A stretch of 64,000 nt of DNA from Brevipalpus yothersi (Eukaryota > Arthropoda > Arachnida > Trombidiformes > Tenuipalpidae): NCBI GenBank assembly GCA_003956705.1, contig QZCP01000109.1, positions 53,828-117,827 on the forward strand, in the 5' to 3' direction. Position 1 is the stretch's first letter. Every line of letters begins with the position of its first letter. Below, piece after piece: positions 48,135-60,029 of the stretch. The position numbers and the translations under genes are program-made. The notes under the pieces are model-generated. The model ran no database searches. It saw nothing but the letters and a program-made list of their open reading frames with translations, and was not told the DNA's origin.

Positions 48135-49800
48135 ATGAATCAGACATCATTTTCGTCTATCTGGTCAGCTAAAAATATGGCCCCTCTACAAGAAATTTTT
48201 GGCTCAGTTTTTGACTATTTCAATTTTCAGTATGAAATTTTGATCAAAAAACCTTTCTCTATCAAATTCGATCCAACATATGAGCCAACATTCGAAGACA
48301 AAGCACTGGCTTGCTCGATTCTACTAATTATGACTGTTTTAATGACAGCTCGTAACTCGTTTTTCCATATCGATGGTTTGAAAGAGCAAAAGGAAAAGCC
48401 CAAGGTGTTCATTCTTGGCTCCAATGAAAAGGTATTGAGCCACTTCTCAATGGTATACAGTCTTGTCGCTCTAATGATTCACTTTTTTGTCTTCTCCAGA
48501 AACCTGGTCAATTAACCATATTTTTCAAGCTTGCTTTGTATTTTCCGTATATATATCTAGTTTTTATTCTCTATCAGATTGGCTTGTATATTGTATATAA
48601 GGTATATAAGGTAACATACTCTTCTCAAACAATGTAACGATATCTATTGCTTGCTTGCTGGTAATAACGGAGAACTTTGTTTTTTATAGAGCGTTTCTCA
48701 AGAATACATGCTTCCTTTAGTGGATATCCCTAGCATCTGTTTTGCAGTAATTATACTCAATCGACTAGTTACCCGCATTATCGATCGTAAGTGGATCAAA
48801 AAACTGCAGAATGAATTACTCATTACTCAATACAAGCAAAAAGATTCAAAATCCGAAACTGTTTCTGGCTACGATCCAATTTTCCAATTTATATCCATAA
48901 TCATCTCCTCATCGATTGGTTTCTGGTATTTTTATGGAAAGGTGAGTTGAGCAAAATTTTTTGTGTCTGATTCCTCGTTTCAACATCGTCTTAAGCTGTC
49001 ATTGATTTTCTTACTTATCTCCAGCATTGGATACCAAGCAATGTTCTCACCGTGGCTGTGGCTTATGGAATCATCGAGTTCTACTCAATCAATCAGCCGG
49101 GTCAATTGCTGGGATTGATGTTTACTAGCCTCTCCTTTGTAGATGCTTATTTTATGTTTTTCACTGATACTTACACCAAGTTTGCCCGAACTTACAATGC
49201 CTCAACCGAACAGATTGTAACCCAAGATCTTTTCAAAGATGGCTTTAATGAAAAGTGGTTTGCTATACTAGGAGTTCAACACATCTTGATCCCTGGTCTC
49301 CTCATCCCTTATCTTATGGATAACGATCATTCTGATGACCAATCTGATAACGATGAGAGGTAAGTATCTATATGTTCCTCATTGAATGACTGTTCTAACG
49401 AAATTCTATTTTCTTTTCTTTTTTCAGCCTCAAAAAACGAAATTATGTTTACTTAGATACAAGATATGCCGCTCACTTCATAGGACTTGGACTATCTCCC
49501 TACATAATGATTGTATTAAATAATTCTCGTCCCACTTTTCTATTTATTTTGCCGGCATTTGTTATTCTTGCTATAATGGCCCCTCTCAATGATTTTTTCA
49601 GGATGAACTCTAATTTGAGGAATCTCGAGAAAGAATTGTTTGAAATTGAATATACTCGCTTTCCTTTCTTCTCCAGAGATCCTACCCCTTTAAGGATGAT
49701 CAATTTTGGTTATTATACAGGCTTGTTGATGATTATTGTGTTTAAACAAGTGTGTTTTTCGTACACTTCCCTGGAAATTTGTAAAAATCAAGTTCCTTGA
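48135..49800 (+). CDS. Signal peptide peptidase-like pseudoprotease, copy D
   Basis: Five exons: 48135-48404, 48500-48601 (donor could also be at 48610), 48690-48941, 49025-49359, 49428-49800. They join in frame to about 443 aa. It follows SPP: SQEYMLPLVDI, HWIPSNVLTVAVAYGIIEF, then the core. The active site is lost: FYD is FVD (Asp248 kept, Tyr to Val; 49139-49144) and GLGD is GVQH (Asp to His294; 49271-49282). PAL is PTF. The C-terminus is about 60 residues longer than in HM13, with an extra hydrophobic segment (FGYYTGLLMIIVF), and has no KKXX. An alternative start is the ATG at 48177. SPP exon 2 is split here by an additional intron. The frame and splice sites are clean despite strong divergence, so it is probably expressed. 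Confidence 0.82.
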
Positions 49801-50057
49801 ATTAATAAAGACTGGCCTTCAATTCATTAATAGTGAATAGCGACAACACTTGGAAAATCGTTCATTCTGTATCTGCCATTGAATGTGTGAAAATGTGTGA
49901 AATTCAACTGATAGAATGAGAATATCAAGGTAATAGATTACAGATGCAATTAGTAGAGATTCCAAAATCATTAGCGTCACTGAAAATTTTATCAGTGAAA
50001 ATTATTTCTCGGCATAATCGAAGTAACTTGACTTCCCATCGAATATTTTCTCACAAC

Positions 50058-50986
50058 TCATCTTTCTACTTTGATTGACTTCAGTCTGAATGGCTTCCTC
50101 GGTATTTCTTCAGCACTCAGAGTTCCACCTCCATTGGCAAAGTCTATATCTTTACCATCTCGAGTTGAGGGTAAAGATTTGCTGAATTGTCTTAGTAGTC
50201 CATGTTTCTTGGGTTCATCAGCATCATCAAAGCTATGCTGTTCAACGAGAGGAAATTTTGATCTTTTGATTAGGTTATCAACTGGATTATCGTTAACAGA
50301 ATCATCTGCACCGATATTCCGCAACAATTTATTCGGATTCATACCATTCAGACACTCATTAACTGGATTCAAAGTAGAAGATATCAGCATTTAAAATAAT
50401 TATTCAACAATATATATACACAAACAATATTGTACATCATCATTCACTTACGATGAGTAATTTTACGAAAATGATTCAATAACTCATCTCGGCGCTTAGG
50501 CTTGAAATAATTAGCAGCTATACTCTGATCGGATGAATCTTCTAGTTTACGAAACAATTTAAATTCTGATCCATCTCGTTCGCTAGGCTCGTTGAGACGA
50601 AAGCTTTTGTCACCATAACGACTGGCAGTACGACCTAGTTGAGGTGACGATGATCGTGTTGATTCACGTCCTTCTGGTTGAATCATACTACTGATGGTCA
50701 ATGATCCTGGTGGTGGAGGTAGAGTTGTTCGTGATACCGTTAAGTCTGGTAAACGCCATTTTTGCACATCTTCTTCCCAAACACTTTCGCTTTTGATTCG
50801 ATCAATGTTGGCATAATTGCAATCTTTCCGGACACATGATTGAATCCGATCGATAATCTGAGACAGCAATTTAATCTGTTTATCTTGTCGAATAGTTTCC
50901 AAATAACAAATAGACCGTAAATTAGAAAAATTTTCAAATTTTAGATAAAACTTTGTAAATACCCTGCTTTTTAAATCATTTTCCTT
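50058..50986 (-). CDS. KIF17: C-terminal tail of a KIF17/OSM-3-like kinesin (last two exons)
   Basis: Two exons on the minus strand: 50986-50452 and 50362-50058, in phase, about 280 codons, ending SIKVER. Features that recall the KIF17 tail are a helix with TIRQDKQIKLLSQIIDRIQS, then CVRKDCNYANIDRIKSESVW, WRLPDLTVSRTTLPP, IAANYFKPKRRDELL and RKPFRLKSIKVER. The 5' edge is an acceptor site (TTAG at 50987-50990), so more exons should lie upstream, but no motor, neck or coiled coil is visible in the window. Either a long intron separates them or this is an orphan tail. KIF17 is a plus-end motor of cilia and dendrites and its tail binds cargo. The identification is from memory of the family and is moderate. 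Confidence 0.65.
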
Positions 50987-51205
50987 CTAATTTAATTTAA
51001 CGGTCGACATCTGACCGCAACTTTAACTGATTCACAATGCATTTGTTTTGCCTGTATGATCACAAAATAGTATCAATCTGTTTTGGGGAAGAGAGAAATT
51101 TTCAATGATAATTATATGAATACACGAATATTTGAAACTAAACTAATTAACGCTATTATTCAAATTTCAACTTTACTCACAAATAATCTTGGATAAATTA
51201 ATTAC

Positions 51206-51474
51206 AGCTAATTCTAGCATACTAGTGATTGCGAAAGTTTGAGAAAGTTTTTACCACTAAAATTAGTCTGTACTCCATGGTATCGAAGTCGCCTGATCCT
51301 CCATGTAATTTAACAGATGAATTCAGTTCTCACCTGATCGCTAATACATATCAGCTAAATCATGAGCACATTTTATATCGAGCTTTGAGTTCATTTCATA
51401 GCTTTCTTGACGTAGAAATTTTGAAATATTGCAGATTTGCGATTTTTTGTTCAAAATATTTTGTCTAATCATCA
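51206..51474. repeat. Segmental repeat R1, right copy
   Basis: Direct repeat partner of 43125-43380; see there. Confidence 0.85.
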
Positions 51475-51924
51475 TCATGTCTCACAAACGAATGAACGTA
51501 AAACAAAATGATAATGATAATCCAGGGAGAGAGAGAAAATCCTAACCATCAAATACAATAGTTGAAATTGAATTTTGGATTTTCATACAATCAAAATCAG
51601 TTCTTATTCCCATTTTATGATCAATTTAACATCTCTCGCCTCAAGATACTGCAACAACTGAGCTACTGATTATTCGATGCAATAGAATTTATTTCATGCT
51701 TTTCAATGCAATGACAGATGATTTGAGTTGTGTAAAAGTGATAAATTGCTTTCCAGGCAAGATTTTTACTATTTTCAGTGAACTCATCAGGTTAAAACAC
51801 AATGTTTCCATAGGTCAAGGTGTACACTTGAAAAACACCTCTCCAGATGATTTTTATTCTCATTTTCGATGGAAAAATCTCATCTTGTGAGTGAATAGGA
51901 CCTTCTCACAAGCACATCAATGCC

Positions 51925-51935
51925 CATAAAAAGAG
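51925..51935 (+). promoter_or_regulatory. TATA-like element of MFS gene 1
   Basis: CATAAAAAGAG 137 bases before the ATG. The same string occurs at 58251 (gene 3) and nearly at 61246 (gene 4), while surrounding DNA has diverged. Confidence 0.45.
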
Positions 51936-52061
51936 TTTTAAAGTTACTACTATCGATATTTTTCCTCAAATCATCTACGACTCAACATCTCTGATCGTTT
52001 GCCAGTAGCTTGTTAGGCTAATTTATCTTTTTCATCAAATTATAACCAAAAAACTAGGAAA

Positions 52062-53699
52062 ATGGGTTTTCTTAGAGAAATGCCCAAGTATCGGAAAGAA
52101 ATTGTAGCTTCTTTCCTAATTTTTGTGGGCTTTTTTCTGTATGCAAGTCGAACAATTATCATAGGAACTTCCCTTCTCGACATGGAAATTCGTGTCCAAC
52201 AAGATTTTGCTACTACTTCACGGCTAATTACATCACATTCTGCTGGATACTTTGTTGGAGCAATAGTTGGTAAGTGAAAAATTCTCAAAATTAAATTCTA
52301 TTTCATGATTGGTATGAGACTTATTTGATTTCTGTTTTGCATACATAAGTTACACTTTTGGATAGGTATTGTAATGATTTTATGACCATGGGTCTTGGAA
52401 CGTCAGCAGCTGGTGTAATGATAATTATCATTCCGTTCTTGTACAACTTTTATGTCATGATTGCTGCTTCATTCTTGAATGGTATTGGCAATTCTATGTA
52501 CGATTTGAGTAAGTCACATCGATGGAGAGATGAAAAAGGACCCTTTTTTTGATTCAAACTGTTTTTGCACCAGAGTGTCATGTTGCGTTAGCAAATTTAT
52601 GGGGACCCAAAAGGGTTGGCAATTCAATTCAAATACTTCACATGTTCTTCGGTTTTGGAGCACTTCTTTGTCCAGCATTTGTACGAGTGTTTCTATTACC
52701 GATCCCGGATGAAGCGATGGAGAACTATGAGGAATACATAAAAATTTACAAACCAGAAGATGTTCAGATTACATGGCCATTCTTCGCTTTTGGTGGCCCA
52801 TCAGTTGTGTTGGGCTTCTGTTTTATCTATTATTACTTCAAGAATCCTTATCCTTCTCCGGATCAGGAAGATTCTGAGTCTAAGAAGCCTCGTAAATCCG
52901 TTGAAAGCGCTAGTCCAAAAGATATTCCTCGCAGAGCCTCACAGCACTCAAGATGGAAGATTTATCTCGCCGTTTTTTGGGTAGGTGCTATGGCTCATTT
53001 GGCCTTTGCTCTCGCTAACATGATATGTAAGTAGCTTTTGAATACTTTCTGATGAAATTTGTTTATTCAAAATTTGATTCTTTCCAAAAAGGTTCTTATG
53101 TGCAAGCGTTCGGTGTAAAATCAGATCTTCATATGGACAAGCAGACAGCTGCTCTTGTTGCTACCGTTTTTTGGGCTTCATTTACACTGTCTCGAGCTTT
53201 ATTTGTCACATTGACGATGGTTTTATCTGAGAAAATAGTCATCGGTGCTTGTCTCCTCATGATGGTTGGAAGTATAATCTTACTTTTTGGTTTCATAACA
53301 ACAAGTCCCATTTGCCTATGGTTGACCGCAATTTGGCTTGGTGCTGGCTACAGCCCACTATTTCCAGTGGCATACTCTTTGTTGGCCCAATATTTTCCTC
53401 TTACCAGTCAACAAAGTTCAATGATATTCCTTTCAGGCATTATTGGAGATTCTCTGAACACGGCCTTGTCTGGTACTCTCATCGATCAAGATCCAATGCT
53501 GTATGCCTATCATATTGGTGCAATATCAGCTCTGTACACCGTTTTGTCTTTCACTTTGCCATTTGTTTGCCAAAAAATGTTTGGCCAGAAGGTAGAAATC
53601 AACTATGAGATTGAATTACAGGGAAGATCGCGTATTGGATCAATCATGATGCCACCTCCATCGAGAACTAATAGCACAACTTTATACTCTGATATGTGA
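52062..53699 (+). CDS. MFS sugar transporter, NAGLT1/MFSD4B-like, gene 1
   Basis: Four exons: 52062-52269, 52350-52508, 52574-53026, 53092-53699; 475 aa. All three introns are in phase 1. Twelve hydrophobic segments are expected, with a central charged loop (about residues 250-285, DQEDSESKKPRKSVE). Family signs: TSLLDMEIRVQQDFATTSRL, SAGYFVGAIVG-VTLLDRY (MFS motif A position), NLWGPKRVGNSIQILHMFFG with GALLCPAFVR, and in the second half GAGYSPLFPVAYSLLAQYFP and FLSGIIGDSLNTALSGTLID. The vertebrate relative is the sodium-dependent glucose transporter 1. The substrate here is unknown. The C-terminal tail has RIGSIMMPPPSRTNSTTL, shared by all copies. A polyadenylation-like AATAAA is at 54092. 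Confidence 0.9.
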
Positions 53700-54891
53700 A
53701 AGTAAAAAGTTTCTCGGACGGAATTCTCATGGCCTAGAGGCTAACATCAACCAAAAACTCTAAGCTTGAATACTGAAGAGTTTTCGGGGAGAAATGCCCA
53801 CTTCGAATGAGAATGCGATATCCTTTTCTCTTCAAAGAGTACCTGGAAAGACTCCAGGATAAAATTTTCTTCCACTGCTCAGGGTTCAGCGAGCATAAAA
53901 ACCTTCCCATCTGAAATCAAGGTTGAACAAAATTTAAGACTCTCTGAACATTCATCTTGATAATTTCAGCATTCGCAATTTTGGGCCTTGATTGAATAAA
54001 TTCTAACTGCCGATAGAGCGTCGAACGCGCTCATCGATTTGATGGATTTATTTTTTAACTAATAGGACCTTGTTCAACACCCAGAATCAAGAATAAATAA
54101 AATGTTTTTCAGAAAGATTGTATTGGACCCTGAGTAACATTTATTTTACATAATTGGCTGAAAGAGATACTGGGAATATATTGAGAAGCTTCTCATACAG
54201 TAAATATTTCACAATCACTAGCTGACTCATACAGAGGTTCGAACGGTTGATGAGCTATCCTGATCTAATCAAGTAAGAAATTTAGTAAGGGAAAAGTTAA
54301 AAAAATCTTAAACCAGGAAATTAATTAACCTTCAGCTACACTGGATTTTGTAACATAACAACATACTATGAGCACATTTTGGAAACCTAGGAAATTGGAG
54401 AAAACTTAAAACAATAGCTGTATTTTGCAAAAGCACTCTGAATTCCTGAACAAATCAAATAAGCTTAGCTTTTTGATTTTCTATCATCTTGATGGTTCGG
54501 AGCTTGTCATTAGTATCTCTAACAAGACATACAATAGTTTATTTAGGATTTGATTGATTCAACTTTGATATAAAATATCACTCCATGTTCAATGCCCATA
54601 CTAAAACTACTAAACTGCTAAACTGCTCGAAAAATGCTTTTTCTGCAAGATTTTGCGATTTTTTGTTTTACTCATCAACTTGATGCACAATTTCTCAATA
54701 GATCTAAGAAGCGTGTGAAAATTATGATGTATCTCCCGAGCTCATATTGAATCGTGTAAGAGTAAAATTATGGATATGCACGTGGATACAGAGCTCGAAA
54801 TCCTTTGTTGTCCTTTGGTTCCAGATGTCTGCTTGATTTAGGCGGAGTCAATTTTTCATTAACAAAAATTTGATTTTGATAAGTTTTCAAA
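53700..54891. other. Spacer between MFS genes 1 and 2
   Basis: About 1.2 kb of AT-rich DNA without coding similarity. Confidence 0.6.
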
Positions 54892-56519
54892 ATGGGTTTT
54901 CTCGAAGAATTGCCAAAGTATCGCAAACAAATTTATGTATCTTTGGTGATATTTATAAGTTTTTTTCTATATGCTGGTCAAGATGTTCTCATCGGTACTT
55001 GTCTTCTTGACTTGGAAATTCAAATTCAACAAGACTTCGCCACTACTTCACGCTTGGTCACATCACATTCATTAGGATATTTTGTGGGAGCAATAATTGG
55101 TGGGTAAAAAATTTGGAAACAGTTAATTTTGACAACAATAGAGAAATTTAATTGACTTTGAAATTTTCCTAAAGTTACTTTTTTCGATAAACACCTAAAT
55201 GATTTCGTAACGATGAGTGCTGGAGTGTCCATAGCCGGCTTAACATCAATTATCATTCCATTTTTGTACAACTTCTATATTGCGGCTGCCGCTTCACTTC
55301 TTAATGGTATCGGCCATTCAATATTCGATTTAAGTGAGCTTCTTGATCAAAACTTCATAACAATTAAATTTCTAACGAATTTTTTCACTTACAGAATGTC
55401 ATATCGCATTGACATGCTTATGGGGGCCAGAAAAAGTTGGAAATTCTCTTCAAATTTTGCATATGTTCTTCGGTTTGGGTGCTCTCTTTTGCCCAGCATT
55501 TGTGCGAGTGTTCCTTCTACCAATTCCAGATGATATGATGGATGATTATGAAGCGTACAAAAGTTTATATAAGCCTGAAGATGTTCAAATCATGTGGCCT
55601 TTCCTCATTTTGGGCATATTGTCACTTATTTTTGGTATCTGGTTTCTTTATTACTTCTTCAATAGTCCATATTCGGAAGCCCAAAAAGAAGAGAGAAAAG
55701 AGAGAGAAGAAAAAAATTGCAAATCTATTGAAAATGGAGACTCAACAGAAAATCCTAATAAATGTTCAAACCATGCAAAATGGAAAATTTATCTTGCAGT
55801 AGCTCTGGTAGGAGGATTAGCACATCTAGCTTTCGCAATGGGTCAAATTATTTGTGAGTCCTTAATGATCTTCACATGATCAGCAATTATAAATCTGATC
55901 AATTTACATTCCAGGCTCCTATGTGCAAGCGTTCGGTGTAAAATCAAGTCTTCATATGGACAAGAAAACTGCCGCTCTAGTTTCTACTGTCTTTTGGACT
56001 GCTTTCACGCTGGCAAGAGGCCTTTTCGTTGGATTGACAATGATTTTACCTGAACAATTAGTGGTCAATATTTGTCTCCTCATGATGGTGGCTAGTACTA
56101 TTTTACTATTAGGATTTTTGACAGCAAGCCCAATTTGTTTATGGTTAACGGCAGTTCTGCTTGGTGCCGGAAACAGTCCTCTCTTTCCGGTTGCTTACTC
56201 ATTGATCGGTAAATACTTTCCTCTCTCTGGTCAGCACACATCATTGATATTTCTTTCGGGCATTATTGGTGATGCTGTTCACACAACCATTTCTGGTACC
56301 TTCATCAACGATGATCCGATGGTTTTCGCCTACTATGTTGGCTCAATTGTTGCGGGATTCACACTACTATCTTTCAGCTTACCCTTCATTTGCCGTAAAC
56401 TTTTCGGTGAAATACCAAAGTCAACCGAAAATAACGAATCAGTGGGAAGACTACGCATTGGATCAGTTATGATGCCACCACTTTCGAGAAACAATAGCAC
56501 AACTCTATCCATCTACTGA
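54892..56519 (+). CDS. MFS sugar transporter, NAGLT1/MFSD4B-like, gene 2
   Basis: Four exons: 54892-55099, 55175-55333, 55395-55853, 55915-56519; 476 aa. It has the same exon plan as gene 1, with exons 1 and 2 of equal length. It is the most diverged full copy. It starts MGFLEELPKYRKQI and has SLGYFVGAIIG-VTFFDKH in place of the LLDRY motif. The charged central loop is Glu/Lys-rich (EERKEREEKNCKSIENGD). Later it has GAGNSPLFPVAYSLIGKYFP and GIIGDAVHTTISGTFIND, which change conserved positions (GDSLNT to GDAVHT). This could mean a shifted substrate range. The tail motif is RIGSVMMPPLSRNNSTTL. Confidence 0.9.
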
Positions 56520-58394
56520 TACAAAAATGAAAGATCATAATTTTGTAATTTTTCTGAAACTCTGATGAATCTGTTGATTCGAAAAGGTTACAGTTGATAA
56601 ACTTGCCTCATTTTGTTTGACCAGAAAAAATTGTGGTGGATTAAAATTCAACTTCAATTGTCATGATATGTATGACGAGATATCTATTTCTGGTAATGAT
56701 GTCCAAAAGGTATCAGGGCTATACTTGATTATGGCAAACTAATTCTGATAGCAAAAATTTTCTCTAATTTTCGATCAGAGAGTCAAGAAAGAAGCCAATC
56801 GAAATTGACCAAGATTTGACTCAACCTATTATTACCGAAAGCACGAACTTACCAATGACCCTGATACCTTCTAGAAGATATGGATGATAGATGAGATTCA
56901 AACTACTCATAGAGTGACTGACAAATTCTTTCACACCCTTTGAATACTGAAGAGTTTTCAGGAGAAGTAATAAAATCATTGTATTTTTCTCATTGATTTT
57001 GCATTTTCTTGGTTGTGGTTCTCCTTGTATATTAGACGATTTCCGATTTTCGATTTTATTATGCTTCACATAACGAATAAAAAAATCAGCTGAATGCATG
57101 ATATAACTTGGAGTTAGGAAAATGTCAGGAATACATTCTTCTTGATGATTTTCAACTCATCAAATCCATTTTATACGTCATCAATACTCTTATCCTGGGA
57201 GAAACAAATTTTTTCAGGTATAAACTGGATCTCTACCAATTGTAAAAGATGTTGCTCCTCCCATAGCTATTCTTTTATCGATTGCATACGATCACATTTT
57301 GAGTAATCAAATGTACATGTAGCATGCAACATAACAGGTACATGTTGTTTCTCTTAGTATCAAATTCATCTAATTACACCAAAAATTTTATCTAAAATTT
57401 TGTGCACATGAATTCTTGTTTGAAGATGATTTTTGTTGATGATTTTCAATTTGTCTATTGTGTGACAAAGTTTGATAATGTCAAAAACTGTTTCAAGAGT
57501 ACGAATTTAACCTAGTGTTATTGATCAATTTTCATTATCTCTTTCTTTTATTGGTGATTGAAATGAAGTAAATGATCAAGTCAAGTCATTAAAGAAAGTA
57601 TTCGTTTTCTCTGAATTAAAATCTTCAATATTCTCAATTGAATCATTTATTCTTATAATTACTTATCAACATCATTTTCATAGAACAAAATGCTCATATT
57701 TGACCTTTGGAATGGAATTTCTAGAAATTTACTGGATTGCTTGGTGATCAACTGATACACATTTTGTAAAATTTTGCCCTTTCATCAGTTCAGCTTGTTA
57801 ACAAATTATAGAGCAAACAAGCTTGTTAATGAAAGCAGTAACATTGAGAAAACCAACTCAATCTCTTGGAAACAATGGATCAAAACAATTTGCGAGAATG
57901 AACTGGATTTTCAAGCGATTCAAATCCAGTTCGAATCGAAAACTTTCTCTTTCTCTGATATCAACTAAAAATTGAACGCCTCCCATGAAGATGTGGCAGC
58001 CACTAAAATGTCAGCAGCTGATTTGGTTTAGGACTGTGGATATCAGTATTTCCAATGCGAATTTGCGTTGATTTTAACATTAAAAAAAATTTGCTATCCA
58101 TGCAAGATTTTCATCTAATTTTAGTATACTCATCAGGTTAAAACACACATAACGTTCTGATAGGCTCGAGTTTGCGTCAAGAGCATGATCTTTTTTCTTT
58201 TATATGATAAAAAATATATCGTCTCGTGAGGACCTTCTCACGAAACTTGGCATAAAAAGAGCAATAAAGCTGTTACTCTTGATACTTTTTTCCAACTCTG
58301 ATCCGATATCGTTTGATTTGATCATATTTTACCATTTTTCAAAGTATCTTTGGTTGAAAAAAATTAGATATTTGGTTTTAAATTAGCTAATAAA
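56520..58394. other. Spacer between MFS genes 2 and 3
   Basis: The longest spacer of the array (1.9 kb). It contains a minus-strand frame (56821-57099) without similarity. No decayed MFS copy is recognised by eye. Confidence 0.55.
58251..58261 (+). promoter_or_regulatory. TATA-like element of MFS gene 3
   Basis: CATAAAAAGAG 144 bases before the ATG. The preceding stretch GAGGACCTTCTCACGA also resembles the DNA before the element of gene 1. Confidence 0.45.
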
Positions 58395-60029
58395 ATGGGT
58401 TTCCTCAAAGAAATGCCCAAGTATCGGACTCAAATATTCGCCTCTTTGCTCATTTTTGTGGGCTTCTTTTTGTATGCTTTTCGTTTCTGTATCATTGGAA
58501 CTTCACTTTTAGACCTAGAAATTCGTGTCCAACAAGACTTTGCAACTACTTCACGGCTGATCACATCACATTCTGCTGGATATTTCATTGGAGCTATAGT
58601 AGGTGAGTAAAGAAAATTCGTTAATCAATCCATCAACAGTTCATGTGGGCTAATTATGGTTCATTTGCCACAAAAGTCACGCTCTTGGACAGATATTTTG
58701 AAGATTTTGTCACCATGGGTGTTGGGACATCAATGGCTGGCGCAACTTTAGTTATCATACCGATGCTGTACAACTTCTATTTAATGATCTTTGCATCATT
58801 CTTGAACGGCGTCGGTAATGCAATGTACGATCTGAGTAAGTTCTACTTAGAGTTCACGTCTCTAACCTCTCCCGTTAGTCTCCCTCTCATCGATAAATTC
58901 TCTGATTTCTGCTAGAGTGTCACTACGCTTTGACAAATTTGTGGGGACCCAAGAGGGTCGGTAATTCAATTCAATTTCTTCATATGTTCTTCGGAATTGG
59001 TGCCCTATTTCTTCCGACTTATGTGAGAATATTTTTGCTACCAATTCCTGATGAACTGATAGATGACTATGAAGCTGTAAAAAATCTATACAAACCGGAA
59101 GATGTCCAAATAATGTGGCCATACGTAACACTTGGTGTTCCATCAGTAGTGATCGGATTCTTATTTTTCTACTACTATTTCAACAATCCATATCCTGCAG
59201 AGGTTGAACAAGATTTTGAGGCTATCAAATCTCGAAAATCTGTAGAAAGTAGGGACCCGAAAGACGTTCTTCGGAGACCATCTCAGCATTCAAGATGGAA
59301 GATTTATCTTGCAGTTTTTTGGGTAGCAACCATGGCTTTTCTTGGTTTCGCGTTAGTCAGCATGATATGTGAGTCCTGTTTTGCCAATTAATTGGAATTG
59401 TGAATCAATTTAGTCTCTTTCCAGGTTCCTATGTACAAGCATTTGGTGTGAAATCAAGTCTTCACATGGACAAGAAAACTGCTGCTCTTGTGGCTGCTGT
59501 TTTTTGGGTATCATTCACATCAGCTAGAGCCTTGTTCGTTGTCTTAACAATGTTTATATCAGAATACTTAGTATGTGGTGTCTGTATATTCATGATGCTA
59601 GGAAGCACGATTATTCTCTTCGGTTTCATCACAATCAGTCCCATTTGTTTGTGGGTGACAGCAGTTGGACTCGGTGCCGGTTATAGTCCACTTTTTCCGG
59701 TAGCATATTCGCTGTTGGCCAAATATTTTCCTCTCACTGGTCAACAGAGTTCCATGATATTTCTCTCTGGTATTATCGGTGATTCTCTCAATACGGCGGT
59801 CTCTGGAAGTCTCATCGATCTTGATCCAATGTTGTTTGCCTATCATATCGGCTTATTAGCGCTTCTATACGCTCTTTTCTCGCTGGCTTTGCCATTCCTT
59901 TGTTGGAAAATGTTTGGCAAGATGGTCGAAATTGATGATGGAATCGAATTGAAGGAAAGATCTCGAATTGGATCCTTCATGATGCCACCTCCAACAAGAT
60001 CTGATAGCTCAACCCTGTCTATCAATTGA
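58395..60029 (+). CDS. MFS sugar transporter, NAGLT1/MFSD4B-like, gene 3
   Basis: Four exons: 58395-58602, 58677-58835, 58916-59368, 59425-60029; 474 aa. It is closest to gene 1: MGFLKEMPKYRTQIF, TSLLDLEIRVQQDFATTSRL, VTLLDRYFEDF, NLWGPKRVGNSIQFLHMFFG, GAGYSPLFPVAYSLLAKYFP, GIIGDSLNTAVSGSLIDLDP. The central loop keeps the same form as in gene 1 (SRKSVESRDPKDVLRRPSQH), which includes probable phosphorylation sites (RKS, RRPS). The tail is RIGSFMMPPPTRSDSSTL. Membrane transporter; substrate inferred to be a sugar by family only. Confidence 0.9.

Larger units (their letters stand above)
50987..52061. other. Spacer between the kinesin tail and the MFS array
   Basis: AT-rich DNA with repeat R1 right copy. 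No upstream kinesin exon is recognisable. The last part is the upstream region of the first MFS gene. Confidence 0.6.

Noticed and set aside
56821..57099. 92-codon minus-strand frame between MFS genes 2 and 3
   Set aside because: No similarity and no counterpart in the other spacers of the array.
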